A DNA stretch of 6,282 bases. Source: an uncultured bacterium. Its GTDB lineage: Bacteria; Actinomycetota; Coriobacteriia; Coriobacteriales; Coriobacteriaceae. Below are positions 5,819 through 6,282 of the stretch, piece after piece. Below the pieces are notes generated by a model. It worked only from the letters and a program-made list of their open reading frames with translations, was not told the DNA's origin and did no database searches. The DNA lies in assembly GCA_905216175.1 (NCBI GenBank), contig CAJMSV010000097.1, positions 1 to 6,282 on the forward strand. The letters are read 5' to 3'. The number at the start of each line of letters is the position of its first letter. Position 1 is the stretch's first letter. Position numbers and translations under genes: made by a program.

Positions 5819-6282
5819 ATGGCCAACAAAGTCACCCTCAAGCAGATCGCCCAGGAGGTGGGGCTTTCCCCCTCGTCGGTCTCGCTTGTGCTCAATAATC
5901 GGCCTTGTCGCATCTCGGAAGAAAACCGCAAACTCATCAAGGAGGTCGCGGCGCGCAACCACTATGTTCCTAACCAGATTGCGCGTAGTTTGGTCATGCG
6001 CGAGTCGCGCACACTGGGCCTTATCGTTCCCAATATCGAGAGCCGCTTTTTTGCCTCGCTCGCCGGCAGCTTGGAAAAGCGCTGCCGCGAAGACGGCTAT
6101 GCACTCTTTATTACCAGCTCGGGTGGAAGCGCCGATGACGATTTGGAACTGCTGCGCCAGCTGGTGACGCGCGGCGTCGACGGCGTCTTTCTGGTGGTGG
6201 GCGACGAGTTCTCCGACGATCGCGCCCTGCGCGAGGAAGTGAGCCATCTGCCTATCCCTGCCGTGATGGTCGACCGCGCCAT
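5819..6282 (+). CDS. LacI-family transcriptional regulator, 3' end beyond the window
   Basis: The first 154 residues of a LacI/GalR-type DNA-binding regulator are present. The headpiece helix-turn-helix spans residues 5-25 (VTLKQIAQEVGLSPSSVSLVL), followed by NNRPCRIS and the third helix. The hinge helix lies around 51-63 (PNQIARSLVMRES). The ligand-binding core starts with TLGLIVPNIESRFFASL (65-81) and continues through GYALFITSS and GVDGVFLVV. A strong ribosome site fixes the start. The full protein should be about 330-340 residues, so more than half is outside the window. Family members usually bind a sugar or related effector and control nearby transport or catabolic genes, which may lie downstream. 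Nothing here identifies the ligand. It differs from the fragment at the left edge, so the two are not copies. Confidence 0.94.
   Translation, partial: MANKVTLKQIAQEVGLSPSSVSLVLNNRPCRISEENRKLIKEVAARNHYVPNQIARSLVMRESRTLGLIVPNIESRFFASLAGSLEKRCREDGYALFITSSGGSADDDLELLRQLVTRGVDGVFLVVGDEFSDDRALREEVSHLPIPAVMVDRA

Noticed and set aside
5777..6247. 156-codon minus-strand open frame
   Set aside because: It is antisense to the LacI-type regulator, which has a strong ribosome site and a clear helix-turn-helix.
1..6282. CRISPR array, tRNA or rRNA genes, insertion sequence, phage or defence genes
   Set aside because: I found no regularly spaced repeats, cloverleaf pattern, transposase or integrase motif, or recognised defence domain in any frame.

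Overview
The window is bacterial, GC-rich and gene-dense. From about position 481 onward it reads like one Coriobacteriia-type actinobacterial genome, probably Collinsella or a close relative. That assignment is inference from the GC-rich codon style (arginine almost always CGC or CGT), the gene content, and a cell-wall hydrolase with a PcsB-like coiled coil and an NlpC/P60-CHAP-like domain. No rRNA gene or other marker settles it.

Layout: 1-480 is an internal piece of a LacI-family regulator on the plus strand, with neither end present. It stops abruptly at about 480, where a minus-strand 4-alpha-glucanotransferase gene (malQ) begins at its broken 3' end. malQ keeps its start and all three catalytic acids but lacks roughly its last 100 residues. 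Two unrelated, oppositely oriented genes cut at one point, with different arginine codon use on each side, suggest an assembly chimera or a recombination junction. After the malQ promoter region comes galE (minus strand, own terminator), then a 266-bp divergent intergenic region, then a secreted peptidoglycan hydrolase on the plus strand. Behind the hydrolase lies a striking 131-bp inverted-repeat element with perfect 31-bp arms, followed by an ordinary terminator. murB follows on the minus strand, then a divergent promoter region and a second LacI-family regulator on the plus strand that runs off the window.

Function: MalQ (maltodextrin metabolism), GalE (UDP-galactose/UDP-glucose interconversion), MurB (peptidoglycan precursor synthesis) and the secreted hydrolase (peptidoglycan cleavage) are ordinary sugar and envelope genes. 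Each appears to be its own transcription unit. The LacI regulator at the right end has an unknown regulon and may act on distal sugar genes outside the window.

No previously undescribed multi-gene system is visible. The points most worth checking are the junction near 480, the 131-bp inverted-repeat element, and a cluster of abnormal residues in an otherwise highly conserved stretch of GalE, including a Thr where the UDP-sugar-contacting Asn is expected.
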